A DNA stretch of 13,113 nucleotides from Candidatus Dormiibacterota bacterium. GTDB lineage: Bacteria; Chloroflexota; Dormibacteria; Aeolococcales; Aeolococcaceae. Positions 1-8,172 of the stretch are shown one piece after another. Every line of letters starts with the position of its first letter. Position 1 is the first letter of the stretch. The stretch lies in the NCBI GenBank assembly GCA_003170875.1, contig PMYJ01000033.1, forward strand, positions 5,296-18,408, written 5' to 3'. Below the pieces are notes generated by a model, which was given only the letters and a program-made list of their open reading frames with translations, was not told where the DNA came from and did no database searches. A program made the translations under genes and the position numbers.

Positions 1-759
1 GCGGTCGCCGCCGAGGCCCTCGACCTGACCTGGCCGGCCCCGCCGCTGCGGCGCGGCCATCTCCACCCGGTGACCCGGATGACCCGGGAGATCCGCCGGG
101 TCTTCACCCAGCTCGGGTACCTGACCCTGAGCGGTCCCGAGGTGGAGTACGACCGCTACAACTTCACCCTCGTCAACATGCCGCCGGGCCACCCCTCCCG
201 CGACACCCAGGACACCTTCTACATCGACGACTCCCGGCTGCTCCGCACCCAGACGTCGCCGGTGCAGATCCGCGCCATGGTGGCTCTCGGCGCCCCGCTC
301 CGGGTGATCGTGCCCGGCAAGGTCTTCCGCCGCGACAACGATCCCACCCACTCCCCGGTGTTCCACCAGGTGGAGGGCCTGCTCGTGGACGAGGGGGTGA
401 CCGCCGGAGACCTCAAGGGTACCCTCGAGTTCTTCGCCCGCTCCATCTTCGGAGCCGAGCGCGCCATCCGGCTGCGCCCTCACAACTTCTCCTTCACCGA
501 GCCCTCACTGGAGTTGGACGTCTCCTGCATGGTCTGCGGCGGCAGCGGCTGCCGGCTCTGCAAGCACAGCGGCTGGATCGAGGTGCTGGGCAGCGGCATG
601 GTCCACCCGGACGTGCTCCGCAACGGCGGTGTCGACCCGGAGCGCTACACCGGCTTCGCCTTCGGCTTCGGCATCGAGCGGGCCGCCCAGCTCGCCTACG
701 GCATCGACGACGTGCGCATCCTCTACGAGAACGACGTCCGTCTGGTGGGCCAGGGATGA
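1..759 (+). CDS. pheS: Phenylalanyl-tRNA synthetase alpha subunit, 3' part (left end cut by window)
   Basis: Catalytic alpha subunit of the heterotetrameric class II enzyme that charges tRNA-Phe in the cytoplasm. The reading frame is open from base 1, and 252 residues are visible of a usual ~340-350, so about 90 N-terminal residues (the tRNA-binding coiled coil) lie outside. Class II landmarks are clear. Motif 1 is the GPEVEYDRYNFTLVNMPPGH stretch (about bases 136-195) followed by HPSRDTQDTFYI. Motif 2 is KVFRRDNDPTHSPVFHQVEG (about 319-378). Motif 3 is GFAFGFGIERAAQLAYGIDD (about 652-711). A four-cysteine knuckle, CMVCGGSGCRLC (526-561), precedes GWIEVLGSGMVHP; such knuckles occur in many bacterial PheS. 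The TGA overlaps the pheT ATG by 4 bp (ATGA), so the two subunits are probably translationally coupled. The in-frame ATG at base 70 is internal, not the start. Confidence 0.97.
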   Translation, partial: AVAAEALDLTWPAPPLRRGHLHPVTRMTREIRRVFTQLGYLTLSGPEVEYDRYNFTLVNMPPGHPSRDTQDTFYIDDSRLLRTQTSPVQIRAMVALGAPLRVIVPGKVFRRDNDPTHSPVFHQVEGLLVDEGVTAGDLKGTLEFFARSIFGAERAIRLRPHNFSFTEPSLELDVSCMVCGGSGCRLCKHSGWIEVLGSGMVHPDVLRNGGVDPERYTGFAFGFGIERAAQLAYGIDDVRILYENDVRLVGQG

Positions 760-3218
760 AGATCTCCCTGGAATGGCTCCGCGAGTACGCCGACCTCGAC
801 GCTCCCGTCGACGAGCTGGTCCGTCTCCTCGTCGACACCGGCACCGAGGTTGACCGGGTCGAGCGCGCTGCCGAGGGTACGATCGTGGCACGGGTCCTGG
901 AGCTGGCCGCGATCCCGGAGTCGACTCGCGGAGTTCGCCTCGCCGACGTCGATGTCGGGGACGGCAAGACGGTCCGCCTGGTCACCGGCGCCCCCAATGT
1001 GAAGGTCGGGGACCTGGTCCCCTACGCCCCGCCGGGCACGGTCCTCCCCGGCTTCCCGGAACCGCTCGGGGTCCGGTCGATGTTCGGCGGCAGGTACAGC
1101 TCCCCCGGCATGCTGCTCTCCGCCGTCGAGCTGGGGATCGGCGAGGACGCCGCCGGGCTGCTCATCCTGGAGCGGGGCAGACCGGGCCAGCCCCTCCACG
1201 AGGTCGTCCCCCTGGACGTCGTCCTGGATGTCGAGGTGACCACCAACCGGCCCGACTGCCTCTGCCACGTCGGGATCGCGCGCGAGCTGGCCGCCGCCCT
1301 CGGCGAACCCCTCCGCGAGCCCTCCGCCACCGTCCCCGAGGGGCTCCTCTCTGCCTCCGCATCGAGCCAGCGTGCCCGCGTGCGCATCGAGGACCCGGTG
1401 GGCTGCCGCCGCTTCACCGCGGTGGTGATCGAGGGGGTGGTGGCGGGGGAGTCCCCGGATTGGCTCAAGCGGCGGCTGCGCGCCATCGGGCTCCGTCCGA
1501 TCAGCGGGCTGGTGGACGTCACCAACTACGTGACCCATGAGCTGGGCCAGCCCCTCCACGCCTTCGACATCGAGCGTGTCGCCACCCTGGACGGCGGGGG
1601 CCGCCCGGTCACCCTGACGGTGCGGCGAGCCCGCAGTGGCGAGAGCCTCGAGTGCCTGGACGGGGCGACCCGCGCCCTCGACCCCGAGGACATGATCATC
1701 GCCAGCGGCGGTGCGCCGATCAGCCTCGCGGGGGTCATCGGCGGCACCTCGACGGCCATCGGCGACACCACCCGCACCGTGCTCCTGGAGGCGGCCAACT
1801 GGGAGCCGACCGCGATCCGGGCGACCTCCCGCCGCCACGCCATCCGGACCGACGCCTCCGCCCTCTACGACAAGGGGCTGCCCGACGACCTCGCTCCTCT
1901 CGCCCTGGGGAGAGCCGCGGCGCTGATCGCCTCCATCGCGGGGGGTCACGTGCTGAGGGATCCGATCGACGAGCATCCCTCGCCGCTGCCACCGCTGGAG
2001 CCGGTCGAGGTGACCGGCGAGTGGCTCGGAGGTCTTCTTGGCTACCGGGTCGACGTCCACGAGGCGTCCACCGCCCTGGCCCACCTCGGCTTCGCGGTCG
2101 AGCAGGCTGGAGACCGGCTCACCGTCCATCCCCCCTACTTCCGGCGTGACGTCCGCATCCCCGAGGACGTCGCCGAGGAGGTCGGCCGAGGTCTCGGCTA
2201 CGCCCGCCTGCCCAGCACCCTGCCCGGTCACCGCACGGAGGTCCGACAGCTGGCCGCCGCCGCCCCGATGGACGACCGGGTGCGCGACGTCTGCGTCGGA
2301 GCCGGTTTCGACGAGGTGCTCCCCTACGTCTTTCTCCGGTCTGAGGCCGCCCGCTGGCTGCCCGGCCTCGGCGAGCAGCGCCAGCCGATACGCCTGCTCA
2401 ACCCGCTGAGCGACGAGATGAGCCACCTGAGGGTGAGCCTGCTCCCCGGTCTCTGTCAGGTGCTGGCACTCAACCAGAGCCGTGGCGTCTCCGGCGCCGC
2501 CATCTTCGAGTTGGGACGCGCCTTCTGGGAGGGGGAACGCGATGGTCTCGCCCCCGGCTCGACGCCCGACGGCGAGGACAGCAAGCTCCCCCCGCTCCCG
2601 GCTGAGCCGCTCCTCCTGGGGCTGGTCACCCACGTCGAGGGGGACGCGGCGGCAGCCGCAGCCGTTCTGCGTCACTCCCAATCGCTGTTGGAACGGCTGG
2701 TCCGCGACCTGGGCGGGGATCCGGTGACCGCCGAACCGGCCGAGATCCCCGGGCTGCGCACCGGCCGCGCCGCCTGGATCCACGCCGGCTCCGGCCGGGT
2801 GGGCCTGGTCGGGGAGCTGGACGCCGACACCGCGGAGCGGTTCGAGCTGCGCGGACGGATCGCCGTCGCCGAGCTGCATCTCGAGGCGTTGACCGGCCAG
2901 GACCGCCGCTCGGCACCGTACCGGCCCGTCCCGCGATTCCCGGCCGTCACCCACGATCTCTCGGTCACCGTCCCCACCCACCAGCGGGCCGGTGACGGCC
3001 TGGCGGTGGCGCGGGAGGCGGGAGGGCCACTCCTCGAGGCGGTGGAGCTGCGTGACGAGTTTCGCGGGGCGCAGATGGGGGAGGGGCGCAAGGGATGGAC
3101 ATTCCGGCTCACCTTCCGCAGCCCCGAGCGCACCCTCACCACCGAGGAGGCGCAGGCGTCGCAGGACGCCGTCGTCCTCGCCCTGCGCACCCACTGCGCG
3201 GCCGAGCTCCGCGCGTAG
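756..3218 (+). CDS. pheT: Phenylalanyl-tRNA synthetase beta subunit
   Basis: Structural, tRNA-recognising and editing subunit of PheRS, 820 residues, a normal bacterial length. Domains in order: N-terminal region with an OB-fold tRNA-binding domain (about residues 40-150, including VTGAPNVKVGDLVPYAPPG); B3/B4 editing domain (about 205-390, with NRPDCLCHVGIARELAA just before it and GLVDVTNYVTHELGQPLHAF at 251-270, then GGTSTAI); B5 domain (about 415-485, ending in RIPEDVAEEVGRGLGY); catalytic-like core (about 490-690, with NPLSDEMSHLR); and the C-terminal FDX-ACB anticodon-binding domain (about 725-820, PRFPAVTHDLSVTV). The ATG at 756 overlaps the pheS stop by 4 bp and matches the conserved start MKISLEWLREY. 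All expected domains are intact. The gene stops 25 bp before the HTH gene, so read-through into that gene is possible. Confidence 0.98.
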   Translation: MKISLEWLREYADLDAPVDELVRLLVDTGTEVDRVERAAEGTIVARVLELAAIPESTRGVRLADVDVGDGKTVRLVTGAPNVKVGDLVPYAPPGTVLPGFPEPLGVRSMFGGRYSSPGMLLSAVELGIGEDAAGLLILERGRPGQPLHEVVPLDVVLDVEVTTNRPDCLCHVGIARELAAALGEPLREPSATVPEGLLSASASSQRARVRIEDPVGCRRFTAVVIEGVVAGESPDWLKRRLRAIGLRPISGLVDVTNYVTHELGQPLHAFDIERVATLDGGGRPVTLTVRRARSGESLECLDGATRALDPEDMIIASGGAPISLAGVIGGTSTAIGDTTRTVLLEAANWEPTAIRATSRRHAIRTDASALYDKGLPDDLAPLALGRAAALIASIAGGHVLRDPIDEHPSPLPPLEPVEVTGEWLGGLLGYRVDVHEASTALAHLGFAVEQAGDRLTVHPPYFRRDVRIPEDVAEEVGRGLGYARLPSTLPGHRTEVRQLAAAAPMDDRVRDVCVGAGFDEVLPYVFLRSEAARWLPGLGEQRQPIRLLNPLSDEMSHLRVSLLPGLCQVLALNQSRGVSGAAIFELGRAFWEGERDGLAPGSTPDGEDSKLPPLPAEPLLLGLVTHVEGDAAAAAAVLRHSQSLLERLVRDLGGDPVTAEPAEIPGLRTGRAAWIHAGSGRVGLVGELDADTAERFELRGRIAVAELHLEALTGQDRRSAPYRPVPRFPAVTHDLSVTVPTHQRAGDGLAVAREAGGPLLEAVELRDEFRGAQMGEGRKGWTFRLTFRSPERTLTTEEAQASQDAVVLALRTHCAAELRA

Positions 3219-3243
3219 CGGCGCCGACGGGGCGACGGCCGCG

Positions 3244-3687
3244 GTGACCCGCGCGATCGAGGAGTCCAACCGGCGGCTGCTGCGCGCCCGCGATGCCATG
3301 GACCGCGCCTACCCGGAGGCGCTGGGCGTCGCCGCCCTCGCGGCCGTCGCGGTCATGTCGGAGGCGCATTTCATCCGCTCCTTCCGGGCCGCCTTCGGCG
3401 AGACCCCGCACCGCTACCTGCAGCGGCGTCGGGTCGAACGCGCCATGTACCTGCTGCGCCGCACCGACCGCAACGTGACCGATGTCTGCCTCGACGTCGG
3501 TTTCGCCAGCCTGGGGACGTTCAGCAGAACCTTCCGCGAGGTGGTCGGGCAGACCCCGTCGGCGTACCGGGAGGGCGGAGGCGCGGATCGCCGCAGCCAG
3601 ACGGTGGCGGCCGTGCCGACCTGCTTCGCGATGGCGTGGGGACGGCCCAGCAGTTTTGGAGAAGCGGGCCCGCGACGCGTCCGGTAG
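3244..3687 (+). CDS. Short AraC-type helix-turn-helix transcriptional regulator
   Basis: A 147-residue protein that is almost entirely an AraC/XylS DNA-binding domain, with no N-terminal ligand-binding domain. The first HTH spans about residues 28-55 (VAALAAVAVMSEAHFIRSF, then AAFGETPHRYLQRRRVERA). The second HTH, NVTDVCLDVGFASLGTFSRT, is followed by FREVVGQTPSAYRE, the classical AraC signature. The C-terminal tail ends VPTCFAMAWGRPSSFGEAG and looks conserved rather than random. I chose the GTG at 3244 because it gives the N-terminus VTRAIEESNRRLLRARDAM, which fits this short family as I know it; its ribosome-binding site is poor. The alternative ATG at 3298 would cut into the helical lead-in. 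It lies 25 bp after pheT and 40 bp before a VOC protein gene. In this family the neighbouring VOC gene is often the partner, so the two probably form a regulator/effector pair. Ligand and targets are unknown. Confidence 0.88.
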   Translation: MTRAIEESNRRLLRARDAMDRAYPEALGVAALAAVAVMSEAHFIRSFRAAFGETPHRYLQRRRVERAMYLLRRTDRNVTDVCLDVGFASLGTFSRTFREVVGQTPSAYREGGGADRRSQTVAAVPTCFAMAWGRPSSFGEAGPRRVR

Positions 3688-3690
3688 CCT
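3685..3690 (+). promoter_or_regulatory. Possible -10 element for the VOC protein gene
   Basis: TAGCCT fits the TANNNT form of -10 boxes in GC-rich bacteria and would start a transcript near 3697, about 30 nt before the ATG at 3728. It overlaps the stop codon of the HTH gene, and I see no good -35 at 16-18 bp. This is weak evidence; the VOC gene may simply be co-transcribed with the HTH gene. Confidence 0.2.
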
Positions 3691-3714
3691 GGCAGCATCG
3701 ACCCACATCGACAG

Positions 3715-3719
3715 GGAGG
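3715..3719 (+). promoter_or_regulatory. Ribosome binding site fixing the VOC protein start
   Basis: GGAGG, eight bases before the ATG at 3728. It is one of the few strong Shine-Dalgarno sequences in the window and decides this start over the longer upstream reading frame, which opens back at 3482. Confidence 0.7.
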
Positions 3720-3727
3720 CCCATCGG

Positions 3728-4156
3728 ATGCTCAGCTCGCTCAGGATCTCGCAGATCTATGTGCTCGACCAGGACCAGGCCCTCGACTTCTACGTGGGCA
3801 AGCTCGGTCTCGAGGTCAACACCGACTCCGACCTCGGCTTCATGCGCTTCCTCACCGTGAACGTGCCGGGGGCAGCTGATCGCCAGATCCTCCTGGAGAA
3901 GCCCGGGCCCCCCATGCTCGACCCCGACACGACGGAGCAGGTCCGCGACCTGCTGACCAAGGGGCGCACCGGCGGCCATCTCTTCTTCACCACCGACGAT
4001 GCGAAGGGGAGCTTCGAGGAACTGAGCAACAAGGGTGTCGACATCACTCAAGAGCTCACCGAACAGGCCTACGGGATCGACTTCGGGCTGCGCGATCCAT
4101 TCGGCAACCACATCCGCGTCGCCCAGATGCGCGAGGCGGCGGTGCCGGAGGGCTGA
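3728..4156 (+). CDS. VOC (glyoxalase/bleomycin resistance/dioxygenase fold) family protein
   Basis: A 142-residue cytoplasmic single-chain VOC protein built of two beta-alpha-beta-beta-beta modules. Module 1 covers about residues 5-60 (QIYVLDQDQALDFYVGKLGL, then FMRFLTVNVPG and QILLEKPGP). Module 2 covers about 78-135 (GGHLFFTTDD, a helix FEELSNKGVDI, and GIDFGLRDPFGNHIRVAQ). The RDPFGNHIR ending is the typical C-terminal VOC signature. The start at 3728 has a strong GGAGG ribosome-binding site. It sits just downstream of the short AraC-type regulator, in the same direction, and is probably controlled by it. The fold alone does not reveal the substrate: members include lyases, thiol transferases, dioxygenases and drug-binding resistance proteins. 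First-module metal ligands are not obvious, so I do not assign an enzymatic activity. Confidence 0.9.
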   Translation: MLSSLRISQIYVLDQDQALDFYVGKLGLEVNTDSDLGFMRFLTVNVPGAADRQILLEKPGPPMLDPDTTEQVRDLLTKGRTGGHLFFTTDDAKGSFEELSNKGVDITQELTEQAYGIDFGLRDPFGNHIRVAQMREAAVPEG

Positions 4157-4210
4157 GCCCGCGGGCAGCTTGCGGACGGCGGGGGTGCCGGTCGGTTGAG
4201 AACGGCCGTG

Positions 4211-4236
4211 GCGGCGCCCCCGCGCCGCTGTTATGG
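4211..4236 (+). terminator. Hairpin, candidate terminator after the VOC gene
   Basis: A perfect 7-bp stem, GCGGCGC (4211-4217) with GCGCCGC (4222-4228), closes a CCCC loop and is followed by TGTTAT. It lies 55 bp after the VOC gene stop and before the phoU promoter, where a terminator is expected. The T-tract is short, so termination efficiency is uncertain. Confidence 0.4.
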
Positions 4237-4264
4237 GGGGTCGCCGCCATCGGGCCTCATGGCC

Positions 4265-4270
4265 TAAGCT
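4265..4270 (+). promoter_or_regulatory. Candidate phoU -10 element
   Basis: TAAGCT (TANNNT form) ends 11 bases before the GTG at 4281, so transcription would begin within a few bases of the start codon and the phoU message would be leaderless or nearly so. No convincing -35 and no Shine-Dalgarno sequence are present, which fits leaderless translation. Confidence 0.4.
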
Positions 4271-4280
4271 GGCACTCATC

Positions 4281-4967
4281 GTGAGCGAGACGGTCGAGAC
4301 CAGATCCGTGACCAAGGCCTCCCCCACAGGCTTCGACGCGGAGTTGCAGCGCCTTCGTGACCTCGTCCTGAGCATGGGCGACGAGGTCGACCGGGCCATG
4401 ACCGGTGCCACCCTCGGCCTGGTCGAGCGCGACGTCGACGTCTGTACCGCGGTGATCCGGGACGACGCCCGCGTCAACGCCCTCCTCGTCGAGGTCCGCA
4501 CGCTCACCTTCGAGGCGCTGGCCCACCCCTCAGCGCCCGCACAGCTCCGCGAGGCCCTGGGCCTCCTCCACATGGCGAGCGAGCTGGAGCGGATGGCCGA
4601 CCACTGTGCCAGCATCGCCAAGAGTGGCCGTGAGCTCGCCAACCTGCCGCCCCTCTCCACCCACGTCGACCTCCCGCAGCTCTCCGAGGCGTGTCAGGCG
4701 CAGGTGCGTGACATCCTCGGCGCCCTGATCGCCCGCGACGTCGACCGGGCCCGCGCCATCGCCGCGCGCGACGACCGCGTCAACCGGATCCACCACCGCA
4801 TCGTCGACGACCTGATCCAGCTCATGACCGAGGATGGTGACGCCGTCTTCCGCGGCACCAAGCTGATCATGGTCGCTCAGAATTTCGAGCGGATCGGCGA
4901 CCGGGTCACCAACCTGGCGGAGGATCTGATCTTCCTGGAGACTGGGCGGATCGAGGAGTTGGGCTGA
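4281..4967 (+). CDS. phoU: Phosphate signalling protein PhoU
   Basis: Cytoplasmic negative regulator that, in the family, senses Pst transporter state and keeps the PhoR kinase quiet when phosphate is plentiful. With the GTG at 4281 it has 228 residues, close to the usual ~220-240, and two tandem three-helix PhoU modules. Each has its ExxxD metal-cluster motif: ELERMADHC (E103, D107) in the first and NFERIGDRVTNLAED (E203, D207) in the second. The start is uncertain. GTG 4281 lies just after a TAAGCT -10; GTG 4308 and ATG 4233 are in frame but have no better ribosome-binding site. phoU is separate from the pst operon: it is transcribed toward pstA, with about 130 bp between the two stop codons. 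In many bacteria it is instead the last gene of pstSCAB-phoU, so here it must be expressed from its own promoter. Confidence 0.94.
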   Translation: MSETVETRSVTKASPTGFDAELQRLRDLVLSMGDEVDRAMTGATLGLVERDVDVCTAVIRDDARVNALLVEVRTLTFEALAHPSAPAQLREALGLLHMASELERMADHCASIAKSGRELANLPPLSTHVDLPQLSEACQAQVRDILGALIARDVDRARAIAARDDRVNRIHHRIVDDLIQLMTEDGDAVFRGTKLIMVAQNFERIGDRVTNLAEDLIFLETGRIEELG

Positions 4968-5065
4968 CGTCACCACGCCGCGAGACGTGCGGAACACCTC
5001 TCTCATCTCAACTCGGTTGCCCCAGGCCGTCCGACCACCCCGGATGCGCCTTACCAGAGCCTCGG

Positions 5066-5090
5066 ACGCGCTCTGCGCGCGCCAGCGCGT
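5066..5090. terminator. Inverted repeat between convergent phoU and pstA
   Basis: ACGCGCT (5066-5072) and AGCGCGT (5084-5090) form a perfect 7-bp stem with an 11-base loop, just 8 bases beyond the pstA stop and about 100 bases beyond phoU. It is the only clear hairpin in the convergent gap, so it may end transcripts from both sides. There is no T-run, so any termination would be weak or Rho-dependent. Confidence 0.3.
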
Positions 5091-5097
5091 ACCTGCG

Positions 5098-5964
5098 CTA
5101 CACGTCGAGTCGTGCCACCATCTTGCGCTGGCGGGCGGTTATCAGCCGGCCTCCGAAGATCAACAGGAGAATCATCAGGATGGTGATGCCGGCCGCGGCG
5201 CTGGCCAGAGCCTGGCTCTGAGCGCTCGGAAGCCCGATGTAGTAGTAGGTGACGTAGGTGAGGTAACCGACCGGGTTGTGGAAGAGGACGGGGGTCGGGT
5301 TGAAGTTGCTGAAGTTGGCGGTGAAAAGGAGCGGCGCTGTCTCGCCGGTGGAGATCGCGACCGCGATGACCAGGCCCGAGACGATGCCCGGAAGAGCGGG
5401 AGGCAACAGCACCTTCCGGATGGTGGTGATCCGCGACAGCCCGAGGGCGGAGGCTGCCTCGCGCAGGCTGCGGGGAACCTGGGAGAGCGACACCTCAGTT
5501 GTCTTGATGATGTACGGCAGGATGATGAGCGAGAGCGCGACGACCCCGCTCAGGAGCGAGTACCCCCAGTCGAGCCCGACGACGAGGGCCACGTAGGCAA
5601 CGAAACCGACCACGATCGATGGCACACCGGCGAGCACGGCGGAGAAGAAGCGCATCGCACCGCCGTACCTGCGCGGGGCGAACTCGGCGAGGTAGATGCC
5701 GCCGAGGATCCCGATGGGTCCCGCGATCACCAGCACTCCAATGGCAAACGCCAGGGTTCCGAAAATGGCGTTCTGCAGTCCGGGGTTCTGGACATCCTGG
5801 GTGGTGTTGGTGAGCAGGCTCAGCTTCAGCACCGGTGCGGCCTTGATCAGCACGCCGACGACGACGGCCACCGCGGGTGCGACGATGACCGCCAGGGCGA
5901 GGCCGCACAGGACCCAGAACAGGCCACCGCGGAGATGGCGCAGGCGCGGTTGTTTAGATTCCAC
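5098..5964 (-). CDS. pstA: Phosphate ABC transporter permease PstA
   Basis: Inner-membrane permease that pairs with PstC to form the high-affinity phosphate channel. It has 288 residues, the usual length. A short basic N-terminus is followed by the first membrane helix (GLALAVIVAPAVAVVVGVLI), with further hydrophobic helices along the chain. The cytoplasmic loop that docks onto PstB (EAA motif) is visible as REAASALGLSRITTIRKVLL then PPALPGIVSGLVIAVAISTG, followed by ETAPLLFTA, which is typical of PstA. The start is a GTG inside the end of pstC (11-bp overlap), so translation is probably coupled; no strong ribosome-binding site is seen. It is the last gene of the minus-strand phoR-pstBSCA run. 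Confidence 0.95.
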   Translation of the reverse strand: MESKQPRLRHLRGGLFWVLCGLALAVIVAPAVAVVVGVLIKAAPVLKLSLLTNTTQDVQNPGLQNAIFGTLAFAIGVLVIAGPIGILGGIYLAEFAPRRYGGAMRFFSAVLAGVPSIVVGFVAYVALVVGLDWGYSLLSGVVALSLIILPYIIKTTEVSLSQVPRSLREAASALGLSRITTIRKVLLPPALPGIVSGLVIAVAISTGETAPLLFTANFSNFNPTPVLFHNPVGYLTYVTYYYIGLPSAQSQALASAAAGITILMILLLIFGGRLITARQRKMVARLDV

Positions 5965-7018
5965 GGCCGACCGGAAGAGCGTCGCCGCTGACCCGGCTGA
6001 TGACGAGCCGCCCGGCGAGGTTGGTGAGCAGACTGATGACCAGCAGGAAGAGGCCCAGCTCGGCGATGGCGCGCACCGCCATGCCGGTGAAGTCGCTCAG
6101 GGCCGCGTCGAGCTGGTTGGCGATGCCCGAGGCGAGCGTCGAGGTGGTCCCGTACGCGTTGGCTGGTGGGTTGTTCGCCATCCCGATGATCAGCAGCACG
6201 GCTATGGTCTCGCCCAGCGCGCGCCCCCAGCCGAGCAGGGCGGAGGCGATGATACCGGTGCGCACGTAGGGGATGATCACCACGCGTACCATCTCGTAGC
6301 GCGTCATCCCCAGGGCCAGGGCACCCTCACGGGCCAGGACCGGTACCCGCTTCACGAGCTCCCGCGTCGTCGAGGCGATGATGGGGATGATCATCAGGGT
6401 CAGCACCAGCGAGGCGGTCAGCAGCCCCTGACCGTTGAACGCCCAGGGTCCCTTCAGGAAGGGGAGCACCACTCCCAAGCGCGCGAGCGTGGGGAAGACG
6501 TGCTGGGCGAGGAGCGGGCCCAGGACGGTGAGACCCCAGAAGCCGAAGACCACGCTCGGGATCCCGGCGAGAAGCTCGAGGAAGGTGGAGAGCGGGCCCT
6601 CCAGCCGCCTCGGGATCCACTCGGAGAGCATCAGCACGCCGCCGACGGAGATGGGCACTGCCAGGGCCAGCGCGATCAGCGAGCTGGACAGGGTGCCGAT
6701 GATGAAGGTGAGCGCCCCGTAGATGGCTCCGTGGGGAGCGGAGATCCCGTTGCTGACCGTCAGGGTGGGGGCGTAGAGGTTGCCGATGAAGAACTTGGTG
6801 CTGGTGAAGAAGGTGGTTCCGCTGTAGATGACGGCGGGGATCGCCCAGATCACCATGATCACGACGATGACGGCCAGTCCGGCGAACGGGACGGTGGCTG
6901 CTATCCCGGACACCCACCGGAGAATCCGGTCTCCCCGGCTCAGGTCGGCGCTTGAGGCCCGGCCGACCCGGGCCGGGCCGGCGGGAAGCCCACCGGTCCG
7001 GCGACGGACCAGAATCAT
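5954..7018 (-). CDS. pstC: Phosphate ABC transporter permease PstC
   Basis: Inner-membrane permease, partner of PstA. It has 354 residues, slightly longer than typical (~300-340) because of a basic N-terminal tail of about 35 residues before the first helix (VSGIAATVPFAGLAVIVVIM). The permease core includes FIIGTLSSSLIALALAVPIS and LELLAGIPSVVFGFWGL. The EAA loop is EGALALGMTRYEMVRVVIIP then YVRTGIIASALLGWGRALGE, and the following helix starts TIAVLLIIGMANNP; this is the PstC form of the motif. The ATG comes one base after the pstS TAA (TAACATG), and the 3' end overlaps pstA by 11 bp, so the three genes are tightly coupled. Confidence 0.96.
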   Translation of the reverse strand: MILVRRRTGGLPAGPARVGRASSADLSRGDRILRWVSGIAATVPFAGLAVIVVIMVIWAIPAVIYSGTTFFTSTKFFIGNLYAPTLTVSNGISAPHGAIYGALTFIIGTLSSSLIALALAVPISVGGVLMLSEWIPRRLEGPLSTFLELLAGIPSVVFGFWGLTVLGPLLAQHVFPTLARLGVVLPFLKGPWAFNGQGLLTASLVLTLMIIPIIASTTRELVKRVPVLAREGALALGMTRYEMVRVVIIPYVRTGIIASALLGWGRALGETIAVLLIIGMANNPPANAYGTTSTLASGIANQLDAALSDFTGMAVRAIAELGLFLLVISLLTNLAGRLVISRVSGDALPVGRGI

Positions 7019-7019
7019 G

Positions 7020-8168
7020 TTAGCCCGTGATGCTCGCGATGGCGGCGTTGACCTTCGGCAGCACGTTGGTGGGCAGCGGTACGAAGTTGACCGCGCTCAG
7101 GTCGTCCTGCGTGGCTCCTCCGGTCGTCGAGATGGCCCACTCGAAGAAGGTACGGATGGCCAGGGCCGTGTCCGACGAGGTGATCTTCGACGGGTTGACG
7201 ATCAGATACTCGAAGTTGACGATCGGGTACGACTGGGCTCCGGTCTGGTAGATCAGCGATTGGGTCAGAGACGCCGGCACATTGGTGGCACCCGCGGTGA
7301 CCGCGGCGTTGATCGTGGTGACACTGGGTTGCACGAAGCTGCCGGAGGCATTCTCCAGCTCGGCCTCGCCAAGGCCGTCGACCAGGGCGGTGGACTCGAC
7401 GCTGACCCCGACGTAGGCGATGCCGCCCGGGGTGCTGTGCAAGGTGTCCACCATGGCGGGGTTGCCGTTCGCGCTCAGCTCGGTCTGGACGCTCGGCCAG
7501 CTCACCGTGGTCCCGAAGCTGGGGCCGTTGGACCACGTGCTGTTGGTGGCGCTCAGGAAGGAGGTGAAGATGAAGGTGTCACCCGAGGAGTCCACGCGGC
7601 GAATGGGCACGATGGGAGTGGCGGGCAGGGTCACACCTGTGTTGAGGGCGGCGATGGCCGTGTCGTTCCACATCGTGATGGTGCCGGAGTAGATCTGGGC
7701 GATCACGCTGCCGCTCAGCTTGAGGTTGCTGATCCCGGTCAGGTTGTAGTTGACGGCCTGGGCGGAGACGGCGATGGGGATGTTCATGATGCCCGCGTTG
7801 GCGGACACCTGGCCGGCGCTCAGGTAGGCGTCGGAGCCTCCCAGGTCGACCGCCCCGCTGATGGCGTCAGTCTGGCCCTTGCCCGAACCGCCGGCGGCCG
7901 CACTGAGAGTGATGTTGGGGTAGGCCGCGGTGATGCCGGTCTCCAACTTCTGCAGGTACGGGTAGAGCAGGCTCGACCCGTCCTCCGACAGGGTCTGCGG
8001 GCCCGTCGGGTTGCCCGTGTGCACGGCCGCCGCGGTGGGCGAGCTGCTCGCACTGGCGGCTGCGCTGGTCGGCGGTGCGGTGGCCGTGCTCGTGGAGCCG
8101 CAGGCACTCACCAGGATCGCCCCGGTGATCACCGCAAAGCCGATGGACGCGTGTCGACGAACGTTCAT
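7020..8168 (-). CDS. pstS: Phosphate-binding lipoprotein PstS
   Basis: Extracytoplasmic phosphate receptor of the Pst transporter. With the ATG at 8168 it has 382 residues. A signal peptide (RRHASIGFAVITGAILVSAC) ends in a lipobox VSAC with lipidated Cys23, followed by a Ser/Thr/Ala/Pro-rich linker to about residue 60. The binding-protein core has the phosphate-contact segments: DGSSLLYPYLQKLE, GSGKGQTDAISGAVDLGGSD, and IRRVDSSGDTFIFTSFL (the SG(D/T)T loop), plus LKLSGSVIAQIYSGTITMWN and GGIAYVGVS. The 8168 start is set by a GGGGAGG ribosome-binding site and by the signal peptide; the frame extends upstream to 8279 but would overlap pstB and lose the signal peptide position. It lies 58 bp after pstB and 1 bp before pstC. 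Confidence 0.96.
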   Translation of the reverse strand: MNVRRHASIGFAVITGAILVSACGSTSTATAPPTSAAASASSSPTAAAVHTGNPTGPQTLSEDGSSLLYPYLQKLETGITAAYPNITLSAAAGGSGKGQTDAISGAVDLGGSDAYLSAGQVSANAGIMNIPIAVSAQAVNYNLTGISNLKLSGSVIAQIYSGTITMWNDTAIAALNTGVTLPATPIVPIRRVDSSGDTFIFTSFLSATNSTWSNGPSFGTTVSWPSVQTELSANGNPAMVDTLHSTPGGIAYVGVSVESTALVDGLGEAELENASGSFVQPSVTTINAAVTAGATNVPASLTQSLIYQTGAQSYPIVNFEYLIVNPSKITSSDTALAIRTFFEWAISTTGGATQDDLSAVNFVPLPTNVLPKVNAAIASITG

Positions 8169-8172
8169 GAGA

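Noticed and set aside
723..3299. 858-codon open frame on the minus strand covering all of pheT
   Set aside because: It is exactly antisense to a complete, well-matched pheT, shows no recognisable domain, and long antisense frames are expected at this GC content.
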